Shown piece by piece: positions 27,956 through 35,042 of a DNA stretch of 64,000 nt (position 1 is its first letter; the number at the start of each line of letters is the position of its first letter). The DNA is from Ruminococcus sp. HUN007. GTDB lineage: Bacteria > Bacillota > Clostridia > Oscillospirales > Ruminococcaceae. The position numbers were made by a program, and so were the translations under genes. Under the pieces are notes generated by a model, which ran no database searches, was not told the DNA's origin, and saw only the letters and a program-made list of their open reading frames with translations. Where the stretch lies: NCBI RefSeq assembly GCF_000712055.1, contig NZ_JOOA01000002.1, positions 1,302,001 to 1,366,000 on the forward strand, read 5' to 3'.

Positions 27956-28588
27956 TTAAGCCTTAACACTATCAACGATGCAAACTATTCCGCCCTTAGG
28001 ACCCGGAACAGCACCCTTGAGTGCGATAAGATTATTTTCAACGTCGATCTTTACTACTTCAAGATTCTGAACTGTTACCTTTTCAGCACCCATGTGTCCC
28101 GGAAGAGCCTTGCCCTTGTAGATACGTGATGGTGATGAACAAGCACCCATAGAACCTGCTTCTCTGTGAACAGGACCTGTACCGTGTGTCATCTTGAGTC
28201 TGTGCTGATTGTGACGCTTGATAGCGCCCTGGAAGCCCTTACCTTTGCTTGTACCGCTTACGTCAACTGCGTCGCCTACTGCAAAAACGTCAGCCTTGAG
28301 TACATCGCCTACGTTGAGTGCGCTGCAGTCATCGAGTCTGAATTCCTTAAGTGTCTTCTTGCATGCAACGTCAGCCTTCTTGAAGTGACCCTGTAATGGC
28401 TTTGTTACGTTCTTGATCTTTACGTCGCCAAATCCGAGCTGAACTGATTCATAACCGTCGTTTTCAACAGTCTTCTTCTGAACAACTACGCATGGACCGG
28501 CTTCGATTACTGTTACAGGAACAACTTTTCCTGTTTCGTCGAAAATCTGTGTCATGCCGATTTTCTTACCGATCATTGATTTCTGCAT
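27956..28588 (-). CDS. rplC: 50S ribosomal protein L3 (uL3)
   Basis: 210 residues; early 23S rRNA binder near the peptidyl transferase centre. [20 protein letters not shown], then [19 protein letters not shown] and [20 protein letters not shown]. The start has an AGGAGGAATTAGAA site. Confidence 0.98.
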   Translation of the reverse strand: MQKSMIGKKIGMTQIFDETGKVVPVTVIEAGPCVVVQKKTVENDGYESVQLGFGDVKIKNVTKPLQGHFKKADVACKKTLKEFRLDDCSALNVGDVLKADVFAVGDAVDVSGTSKGKGFQGAIKRHNQHRLKMTHGTGPVHREAGSMGACSSPSRIYKGKALPGHMGAEKVTVQNLEVVKIDVENNLIALKGAVPGPKGGIVCIVDSVKA

Positions 28589-28653
28589 TTCTAATTCCTC
28601 CTAAAGTTATTGGTTGACTTTCGTCAACATGACTTCGGCGTTTCTTCACGAAA

Positions 28654-28968
28654 TTACTTTTCGCTCATTTCGATGAGTACGCCAGCCGGGATCTCGAGGT
28701 TACCGAGAGTCTCCATTGTTTTGTTTGTCGGTCTGATGATGTCGATAAGTCTCTTGTGAGTTCTCATTTCGAACTGCTCACGGCTATCCTTGTACTTGTG
28801 TACAGCACGAAGAATAGTAACTATCTCCTTATCAGTCGGCAGCGGGATAGGTCCTGAAACTCTTGCTCCGCTTCTCTTAGCAGCGTCAACTATCTTTGCG
28901 GCTGCTGCGTCAACTACAGCATGTTCATAACCCTTGATCTTGATTCTGATCTTTTCCTTTTCAGCCAT
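28654..28968 (-). CDS. rpsJ: 30S ribosomal protein S10 (uS10, NusE)
   Basis: 104 residues: [20 protein letters not shown], then [21 protein letters not shown] 30S head protein that also acts as NusE, linking transcription and translation. First gene of the operon; its start has AAGGAGGCGAAAACC. The transcript begins about 310 bases upstream and passes a leader terminator. Confidence 0.98.
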   Translation of the reverse strand: MAEKEKIRIKIKGYEHAVVDAAAAKIVDAAKRSGARVSGPIPLPTDKEIVTILRAVHKYKDSREQFEMRTHKRLIDIIRPTNKTMETLGNLEIPAGVLIEMSEK

Positions 28969-29053
28969 GGTTTTCGCCTCCTTATAGAATTTACGATGGG
29001 GGCATTGCTTTCATTCGTAACACTTAGCCGTGTGTATCGTCCTTGGATTATAT

Positions 29054-29089
29054 AAAAAAGTCTGCGAACAGTATTAGTTCCCAGACTTT
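29054..29089 (-). terminator. Leader terminator (attenuator) of the ribosomal operon
   Basis: On the minus strand, stem AAAGTCTG / CAGACTTT with an inner GAAC/GTTC pair and the T-run TTTTTT (29059-29054). It lies between the operon promoter (29288-29316) and rpsJ, about 85 bases before the start codon, with no good second promoter after it. This is the layout of transcription attenuation. Confidence 0.75.
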
Positions 29090-29287
29090 GTAACACAACA
29101 CACGAACAGACAGTCCTCACGCATACGCAACCCGCAGTAACACGGAGGAAAATCTTATCACACACAGTGTTCGTTATTACAATCGCCCGGTTTAAAATCG
29201 GACATACTCCACGAAAATTCCCTGTCATACCGACAGCAACCTTTCGCTTCATCGCATATCATCTGCAGTCGTTCAGACTGCTCTTCT
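29090..29287 (-). promoter_or_regulatory. 5' leader of the S10-spc-alpha operon
   Basis: About 200 transcribed bases between promoter and leader terminator, with no credible ORF. It opens with hairpin GCAGTC-TGAAC-GACTGC (about 29265-29281), followed by a CTGTCGGTATGACAG stem-loop. It probably holds the regulatory fold that decides read-through, perhaps by binding a product of the operon. The family was not recognised. Confidence 0.55.
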
Positions 29288-29316
29288 ATTATATCATAGT
29301 AACAAATTTTAATCAA
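29288..29316 (-). promoter_or_regulatory. Promoter of the ribosomal protein operon
   Basis: On the minus strand, -35 TTGATT (29311-29316), 17-base spacer, -10 TATAAT (29288-29293). It is the only strong promoter seen upstream of rpsJ. The A/T-rich stretch before the -35 could act as an UP element. Confidence 0.75.
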
Positions 29317-29454
29317 GTTTTTTTACACTTTCAATTGTAAATTTTTTGTGAACAAATTTATTTTTCGATCATTTTCCAATCGTAACACCATAAATTTCCA
29401 ATAGTGCCAGGCATGCTGCTTATCATGTCTGGTGTTTTCACTATTAATATAGTA

Positions 29455-30774
29455 TCATGTAAAGATCTCTGTTTCGATATCGTAACTTATCTCATCTTTC
29501 ATAAAATCGAGCATTTCTTCAGGAGATTCGTAAAAGCCATCAGCATACGCTTCGACATCCGAGTCAACCGCATTGTATATTACAGCATCATATGGCGTGA
29601 TAATACCATCAACATATATTGCCGATGATACCTTATCAAAAACCTCGTACTGTTCCTGTCCTCCCAGAACCTCAGCACCTTTATGTTTTCCTGAAACGAT
29701 AATGTTCTGCATTGCCTTTTTGTTTGACATAAACTCATCATTTTCAAGCGAATAGGTTTCAATGGCTTTTATATCCGCAGTAAAGAAATCAATAAACTCC
29801 TTTGCTTTTGCACGGTTATCGCATCTTCCAGCTACCGCAAGCCATGTGCCTCCCCAGTAGTAGTCAGAAGGACCAGCGACGCACTTCCACTTACCATTGG
29901 TTCCGTAATCTGAAAGAATCATGTCGATACCCCATGACGATAAAAAGAAGCCCATAACTTCATCTGTATCGGCCAGTCCGAACCAGGTATCTGTCCACTG
30001 ATGATCGTGCGTTATATATTCATTGTCATAAAGCTTTTTGGCAAAGCCGGCATATTCAAGAATGAAATCATCCCCGGTAAATTCTTCGCCAAGCATCCAC
30101 GGTAAGGTTCTTCCAGCTGAATAAGCATGCCATACTCCCTGAAGTGTTGCTGAAAGTGCCGGACCACCTGAAGCTTTCAGTTCTTCTGCCGTTTTTAAAA
30201 AGCTGTCCCAGTTTTTCACCTTTTCACCCATCTCAGAAGGTGATCTGACACCAAGATATTTTTTCGCAAGATCTTCCCTGTAGCAGAAAGTACCCGGACA
30301 TGCCTGCCATGAAACAGCCTTAAGTTCTCCGGTTGCAGTTGAGCGTCCTGTGTCAACAGTATAACTGTAAAGATCAGAGAAATCAGAGTCGTCGTATCCC
30401 AGTTCCCTAAGAGGAACTGTCACCGAGTCATCATTTAAAAATTCGTACCCCCAGTCCGGTTCCAGAAAAATAATGTCTGCTTCGTTAGCCGGATCATTAT
30501 TCAGATAATCTCTGTAGTATTCCGCTGCCTGATATCCTCCGGTGTTAAAGCTCTTAATAACTATCTGCGATGGATCAGTTCCGGTTTCCCTGCAGAAAAA
30601 GTCGGCCATCGGCCGGCTGTTATCTTCATTCCAGCACAGGATCGTTACCGGTTTACCCGTATCGGATGCAGTATTTTTTTTGTCAAGCAGTCCCATTGCA
30701 CCGTATCCCGCTGCTATTCCAGCAGCAAAAACGGCAGAGATCATAAGAAATTTTTTTCCTTTATTATTCATCAT
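29455..30774 (-). CDS. Extracellular solute-binding protein (ABC sugar type)
   Basis: 439 residues resembling family 1 sugar-binding proteins: TILCWNEDNSRPMADFF at the mature N-terminus, EADIIFLEPDWGYEFLND, GELKAVSWQACPGTFCYRED, and WLAVAGRCDNRAKAKEFIDF near the end. The N-terminus is a basic start plus a hydrophobic segment (FLMISAVFAAGIAAGYGAMG) with no lipobox cysteine, so it is a membrane-anchored or signal-peptide form rather than a typical lipoprotein. No permease or ATPase genes adjoin it, so it is an orphan that may work with a distant transporter or as a sensor partner. A second Met at position 2 is also a possible start. An imperfect hairpin at about 29403-29435 may end the transcript. 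Confidence 0.8.
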   Translation of the reverse strand: MMNNKGKKFLMISAVFAAGIAAGYGAMGLLDKKNTASDTGKPVTILCWNEDNSRPMADFFCRETGTDPSQIVIKSFNTGGYQAAEYYRDYLNNDPANEADIIFLEPDWGYEFLNDDSVTVPLRELGYDDSDFSDLYSYTVDTGRSTATGELKAVSWQACPGTFCYREDLAKKYLGVRSPSEMGEKVKNWDSFLKTAEELKASGGPALSATLQGVWHAYSAGRTLPWMLGEEFTGDDFILEYAGFAKKLYDNEYITHDHQWTDTWFGLADTDEVMGFFLSSWGIDMILSDYGTNGKWKCVAGPSDYYWGGTWLAVAGRCDNRAKAKEFIDFFTADIKAIETYSLENDEFMSNKKAMQNIIVSGKHKGAEVLGGQEQYEVFDKVSSAIYVDGIITPYDAVIYNAVDSDVEAYADGFYESPEEMLDFMKDEISYDIETEIFT

Positions 30775-30868
30775 ATTCTCCTCCGGTCATAAGCAGTATC
30801 CTTTCGGCTGCATTTTACCCGATTATTTTATCATATTTCAGATTTAAATGCAATCTCATATTACATAC

Positions 30869-31039
30869 AATTCACGGCATACATTAAATTCCGATGATAA
30901 AACAGACGAGGAAACCTCATAAAACAGTTCCGGCCGGATCTTCTGCAAAGCCGGATTTCCGGTCTGCAGAGCACCTTTAAAAATAATCAGTTTCAAGTCA
31001 TTTTAGGTTTTCATTTTCGTTTATAATGTATAGTGCAAA
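30869..31039 (+). repeat. Duplicated 171-bp segment, copy 1 (histidine kinase 3' end + intergenic)
   Basis: Starts with the last codons of the histidine kinase gene (encoding about FTAYIKFR and a stop), runs through a shared intergenic stretch and ends in a shared CGTTTATAATGTATAGTGC segment. It matches 32363-32533 over the same length with scattered substitutions; weaker similarity extends upstream to about 30837. Here no kinase precedes it, so it is a remnant. Confidence 0.85.
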
Positions 31040-31179
31040 TTGCATTATTTCTTTTTTTCAGTTACAATATAATAGTATTACGTGAAACTTCCGGCTGCAC
31101 TGCACCGGTTACTTTATCTTATTAAGCATTTAAATTCAATCCAGGATCAGCAGCGGCTCTCTGCAGTGATCCTGACCTG

Positions 31180-32391
31180 ATGGAGCAGATCTGGTCATGC
31201 GAGAGGAAGCACCAAACTAACTACCAGTATTCACTAATCGAAGCAGATGATGTGTATATAAAAGATGAAAGTGCTGTAATAAAAAATTGCACTCTTTCAA
31301 TATACAATAAAAACAACAGACTCATCGCCAGCTACGATATTGTTTCTGACGCCGTGATACCTGATGGATATGTTCATTTTCAGAGTGAAAAATCTGATAA
31401 GCATTACGATGACGCACTTACCGTAAACTGCATTGCTGCCGACTGCATCGGAACGCACAAAGGTTCATACTGTGACAGTCTCATACCGGAATTAAAAAAG
31501 AGTTTTCTGAATGGTGATATCCATATGTTTTACTGTAAAAAAGGCAATCCTTTTTCATGGTCACTTGCCTATAACGGCTTAGCTCACTCAGACACCCGCT
31601 GGAAGATCTACACCGTTTCGTATTGCAATCCGGTAAACCTGTACTTTGATGAGATCCTCACCGGCGGCGGTGTGCTGACCGTACTTGCAGTTTTATTTTC
31701 ATATCTCATCGCACGTATAAGATATATGCGCTACAGAAAAGAATATGAAATGAACGAATACAGAAACGGTCTCACCGCAGCTCTGGCTCACGATCTGAAA
31801 ACACCGCTGGCCGCTATTTCAGGATATGCTGAAAATCTCATTGCAAATGTTCATACAGAAAAGCGTGAGACCTACGCTGAGTCCATCCTTAAGAATACTC
31901 AGTATATCGACAGGATGATAGCCGATACCCTTGATCTTGCAAAGATAGAAAAGGCTGCGGAAGTAAGCAGCGAACAGTGTAATATCGAAAAGATCATCAA
32001 AGATTCCCTTGTTCATTTTTCTGAAGAAATACAAGCTAAGGAACTGGTCGTTAAACTCGACGGAACCGGCACGGTGAAAGCGAATCCGCAGATGATGTCA
32101 CAGATGATCACAAATCTTATCGGAAACGCTGTGCGCTATACTCCTGAAAAAGGAAATATAGAGATAAATGCCGACAGCAATTCTCTACGCATTTCCAATG
32201 ATGTAACGGAAAATGTCATAAATGCAAAGGAACTTGTACAAGCATTCCGAAAGGGTGATGCCACAAGGAGTTCATGTTCAGGCAGCGGTCTTGGTCTTGC
32301 GATTGCTAAACAGATAGCAGACCTTCACGGATTCAGATTTGATGTAAATTCGGAAAACAATAAATTCACGGCATACATTAAATTCCGATGA
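31180..32391 (+). CDS. Two-component sensor histidine kinase, apparently 5'-truncated
   Basis: 403 residues in the open frame. The sensor part (about 1-155) is extracytoplasmic in character, one membrane segment lies at about 160-182 (GGGVLTVLAVLFSYLIARI), and the cytoplasmic part has the H-box AALAHDLKTPLAAISGY, N-box MITNLIGNAVRYTPEKG and G-box SGSGLGLAIAKQI. The first membrane segment expected before the sensor is missing, no Shine-Dalgarno precedes the ATG, and an in-frame stop lies about 57 bases upstream. With the duplicated 3' end just upstream, this suggests a rearrangement removed the 5' end and the upstream partner gene. No response regulator is nearby. It could be a pseudogene or be expressed from the duplicated promoter-like segment. 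Confidence 0.7.
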   Translation: MEQIWSCERKHQTNYQYSLIEADDVYIKDESAVIKNCTLSIYNKNNRLIASYDIVSDAVIPDGYVHFQSEKSDKHYDDALTVNCIAADCIGTHKGSYCDSLIPELKKSFLNGDIHMFYCKKGNPFSWSLAYNGLAHSDTRWKIYTVSYCNPVNLYFDEILTGGGVLTVLAVLFSYLIARIRYMRYRKEYEMNEYRNGLTAALAHDLKTPLAAISGYAENLIANVHTEKRETYAESILKNTQYIDRMIADTLDLAKIEKAAEVSSEQCNIEKIIKDSLVHFSEEIQAKELVVKLDGTGTVKANPQMMSQMITNLIGNAVRYTPEKGNIEINADSNSLRISNDVTENVINAKELVQAFRKGDATRSSCSGSGLGLAIAKQIADLHGFRFDVNSENNKFTAYIKFR

Positions 32392-32533
32392 TAGAACAGA
32401 CGTGAACCTCGCATAAAACTGCTTCGGCCGGATCTTCTGCGAAGGCGGTTTTCCGGTTTGCATAACGCCTCTAAAAATAATCAGTTTCAAGTCATTTTAC
32501 GTTTCCATTTTCGTTTATAATGTATAGTGCAAA
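32363..32533 (+). repeat. Duplicated 171-bp segment, copy 2
   Basis: Covers the last nine codons of the histidine kinase and the intergenic region up to the mscL promoter area. Same length as copy 1 at 30869-31039, with scattered substitutions. The shared CGTTTATAATGTATAGTGC end probably contributes to mscL transcription. Confidence 0.85.
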
Positions 32534-32613
32534 AAATATTATTTTAAGCTATAATTATAAGTAACAAATTATTTCTCTATGCAAATAGGAATACGTAAAA
32601 AGGAGTTAGTATT

Positions 32614-33075
32614 ATGGCAAACGAAAACAAAGTCGTGGAAGCAATCAAGTCAAAAAAGGGGATCATTGATGAATTCAAGGAATTTATCGCCAAGGGTAAC
32701 GTTATGGATCTCGCAGTCGGCGTTATCATCGGTGCTGCATTCCAGAACATTGTAACTGCTCTTACAGGAAGCTTCATCAATCCTCTCATCTCACTCATCA
32801 CAGGCGGATGCAAGACAGACGAAAACGGCAACCTTATCCCTGTCGGCGGTCAGTTCAAGATCAACGGCGTAGCATTCGACTACGGCGCATTCATCTCAGC
32901 AGTTATCAACTTCTTCATTATGGCTGTCATCCTTTTCGTAATCGTTAAGGCTGTAAACAAGGCTATGGAACTCGGCAAGAAGAAGAAAGAAGAAGAAGAA
33001 AAGGCTGCTCCTCCGGAACCAACAAAGGAAGAGATCCTTCTTACAGAGATCAGAGATCTTCTCAAGGAAAAATAA
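32614..33075 (+). CDS. mscL: Large-conductance mechanosensitive channel MscL
   Basis: 153 residues: IDEFKEFIAKGNVMDLAVGV is the N-terminal amphipathic helix and pore-lining first membrane segment, a periplasmic loop contains GGCKTDENGN, a second membrane helix follows (AVINFFIMAVILFVIVKAV), and the tail is a charged cytoplasmic helix (KKKKEEEEKAAPPEPTKEEI...). It forms a homopentameric emergency valve opened by membrane tension. Start ATG with AAAGGAGTTAGT upstream. It stands alone between the kinase and the malQ promoter. Confidence 0.96.
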   Translation: MANENKVVEAIKSKKGIIDEFKEFIAKGNVMDLAVGVIIGAAFQNIVTALTGSFINPLISLITGGCKTDENGNLIPVGGQFKINGVAFDYGAFISAVINFFIMAVILFVIVKAVNKAMELGKKKKEEEEKAAPPEPTKEEILLTEIRDLLKEK

Positions 33076-33091
33076 TATTGACCGATTTGTA

Positions 33092-33120
33092 TTGAATCTC
33101 CCGTAATAATGTGTTATAAT
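33092..33120 (+). promoter_or_regulatory. Promoter of the malQ leader
   Basis: -35 TTGAAT (33092-33097), 17-base spacer, -10 TATAAT (33115-33120). The transcript would start near 33127, about 208 bases before malQ. Confidence 0.8.
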
Positions 33121-33151
33121 AAACAATATTGATAATGGGGTGGGATTCAAT

Positions 33152-33247
33152 ATGAAACTAAAAGAATATTCTTATGCTGACAACAGAAAGATCATCTGTA
33201 CATGCTTAAAGGCGGCGCACGCCACATCCATGTACAGACAAGCCTGA
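33152..33247 (+). CDS. 31-codon leader ORF upstream of malQ
   Basis: ATG at 33152 with a GGGGTGGGA site seven to eight bases before it encodes a 31-residue peptide starting MKLKEYSYADNRKIICTC and ending SMYRQA; the stop is TGA at 33245-33247. Its coding sequence contains the hairpin arms TGTACATG / CATGTACA, and its stop sits in the left arm of a terminator-like hairpin. A ribosome on this ORF would therefore change the fold of the leader. No similarity recognised; it could be fortuitous. Confidence 0.45.
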   Translation: MKLKEYSYADNRKIICTCLKAAHATSMYRQA

Positions 33248-33278
33248 CGGTGTATCTTTCTGCCCTGTCAGCTTTTTT
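33184..33278 (+). promoter_or_regulatory. Structured malQ leader with terminator-like hairpin
   Basis: Outer stem CAGAAAGAT (33184-33192) / ATCTTTCTG (33254-33262), 9 bp; inside it TGTACATG (33198-33205) / CATGTACA (33229-33236), and inside that GGCG/CGCC. A second stem, GCCTGAC (33242-33248) with CTGTCAGC (33265-33272), is followed by TTTTTT (33273-33278). The right arm of the outer stem lies in the loop of the terminator, so the two folds interfere. This is consistent with attenuation; the ligand or signal is unknown. Confidence 0.6.
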
Positions 33279-33334
33279 ATTTTCACTCCACCGGATATCT
33301 TTTGATCTGAGGGTAATCAGAGAAAGGAAACACT

Positions 33335-34954
33335 ATGAGAAAAAGCGGTATACTACTACATATTTCGAGTCTGCCGTCTGAATACGGCATAGGAAAAATG
33401 GGAAAGGAAGCCTACAGATTTGCCGACTTTCTTGCTGAAACAAAAACGGGGCTGTGGCAGATACTGCCGCTCTCCCCTACAAGCTACGGTGACTCACCGT
33501 ACCAAAGCTTTTCTGCTTTTGCAGGGAATCCGTATTTCATCGACTTCGAGCTTCTTGAAAAGGAAGGTCTGCTTAAGAAGGATGAATATACGAGCATAAA
33601 ATGGGAGCAGGACAAGGAGAAAATAGATTATGAATTTCTCTACGAAAATGTCTACAAGGTGCTCCGGAAAGCCTATTCGCGTTTCGAAGTAACGCCTGAG
33701 TACAGGCTCTTTGAAATGATAAACCGTAAATGGCTCGGTGACTACGCACTCTTCATGAGTCTTAAATTCAGGTATGACGGAAAGCCGTGGTACAAGTGGC
33801 CTGAAGAACTCGCGATGTGTGAGAAAAATGCAGTTAAAAAGGCAAAGGAAGAACTGAAGGACGAGATCGGTTTCCACAAGTTCATCCAGTTCTGCTTCAG
33901 CAGGCAGTGGAAGGCACTCAAGGAATATGCAAACAGCAAAGGAATAAAGATCATCGGTGACATTCCGATCTACGTTTCACTTGACAGCACCGAAGTATGG
34001 ATGACGCCTGAACTGTTTGAACTCGACGAAGACAAGAAACCGGTCGCAGTTGCCGGCTGTCCGCCTGACTGTTTCTCACCGACCGGTCAGCTATGGGGCA
34101 ATCCGCTCTACGACTGGGACTACCACAGAAAAACGGATTTCAGCTGGTGGATAAGCAGGATACAGAATGCAGCCGAGACATACGACATCATCCGTATCGA
34201 CCATTTCAGAGGATTTGCAGGCTACTACTGCATACCGTACGGAAACAAAACTGCCGAAGTCGGCATCTGGAAGAAAGGCCCGGGAGCAAAGCTCTTCAAA
34301 AAGGCCGAGGAGGAACTCGGCAAGCTTGATATCATCGCTGAAAACCTCGGATTCCTCACACCGGACGTACAGGACATGCTCGATGAAGTCGGCTATCCGG
34401 GTATGAAGGTAATTGAATTCGGATTTTCCGACAGCAAAAACGATTATCTGCCGCATAATTTCACTGATACTAATTCATATTCATATACAGGCACCCACGA
34501 CAATGACACTCTTGTGGGATGGTACAAGTCGCTCGACAAGGATTCAAAGAATTTCTGTCTCGATTATCTGAATGTAAAACTCGATATACAGATACCGGAA
34601 GCAATGCTCCGTCTTGTATGGTCGGGCGTTTCAGATGCCGCGGTAGCACAGTTCCAGGATTTCATCGATGCAGATACAGACTGCAGAATGAACATTCCTT
34701 CCACCCTGTCCGGCAACTGGACATACAGAGCAAAGAAAAAGGATTTCACTGACAAACTAAAAGCAAAGATCCTTAAGCTCAACACTCTTTACAACAGATG
34801 CTCGGAACTTCCTGAGGACACGGAAGAGACGGTCACAAAAGAGTGCAAAGCAGAAGAATCACCGGACAGCTCATGCGATGAAAAGCTCAAGGCAGCAAAG
34901 AAACCGCAGAAAAAAGCTGATACAGACAAACCTGAGCCAAAGCCGCATTCATAA
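33335..34954 (+). CDS. malQ: 4-alpha-glucanotransferase (amylomaltase, GH77)
   Basis: 539 residues. Transfers alpha-1,4-glucan segments between maltodextrins, releasing glucose and longer chains for phosphorylase. GH77 landmarks: GILLHISSLPSEYGIGKMG at the N-terminus, QILPLSPTSYGDSPYQSFSA, IRIDHFRGFAGYY with the nucleophile Asp, IIAENLGFLTPDV with the acid Glu, and GTHDNDTLVGWY. After about residue 490 the protein has an unusual low-complexity charged tail (E, K, D, S, P) of about 45 residues. Start ATG with AGAAAGGAAACACT upstream. It is followed 88 bases later by glgP on the same strand, forming a glycogen/maltodextrin unit behind a structured leader. Confidence 0.95.
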   Translation: MRKSGILLHISSLPSEYGIGKMGKEAYRFADFLAETKTGLWQILPLSPTSYGDSPYQSFSAFAGNPYFIDFELLEKEGLLKKDEYTSIKWEQDKEKIDYEFLYENVYKVLRKAYSRFEVTPEYRLFEMINRKWLGDYALFMSLKFRYDGKPWYKWPEELAMCEKNAVKKAKEELKDEIGFHKFIQFCFSRQWKALKEYANSKGIKIIGDIPIYVSLDSTEVWMTPELFELDEDKKPVAVAGCPPDCFSPTGQLWGNPLYDWDYHRKTDFSWWISRIQNAAETYDIIRIDHFRGFAGYYCIPYGNKTAEVGIWKKGPGAKLFKKAEEELGKLDIIAENLGFLTPDVQDMLDEVGYPGMKVIEFGFSDSKNDYLPHNFTDTNSYSYTGTHDNDTLVGWYKSLDKDSKNFCLDYLNVKLDIQIPEAMLRLVWSGVSDAAVAQFQDFIDADTDCRMNIPSTLSGNWTYRAKKKDFTDKLKAKILKLNTLYNRCSELPEDTEETVTKECKAEESPDSSCDEKLKAAKKPQKKADTDKPEPKPHS

Positions 34955-35042
34955 TGCGTTTAATATACTGATACAAGAAGGCGTTCAAAACCTTAATGCA
35001 GTATCCACTAAGGAAATTTACCCATGAGAAAGGACGAAAAAA

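Noticed and set aside
28914..29252. 112-codon minus-strand ORF in the S10 leader
   Set aside because: It runs through the leader terminator hairpin and into rpsJ in another frame, has a Cys/Arg/Val-rich composition unlike a protein and no clear ribosome binding site.
13362..29316. Foreign origin of the ribosomal operon or missing genes
   Set aside because: Gene order, lengths and spacing are standard; rpmJ, too short for simple ORF finding, is present.
29397..29440. Intrinsic terminator of the solute-binding protein gene
   Set aside because: The hairpin is imperfect (8 of 10 paired) and not followed by a proper T-run on the minus strand, so it is mentioned only in the gene entry.
30869..32533. 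IS or MITE bounded by the 171-bp direct repeats
   Set aside because: The repeats contain the coding end of the kinase itself and no inverted ends or transposase; tandem duplication with deletion explains them better.
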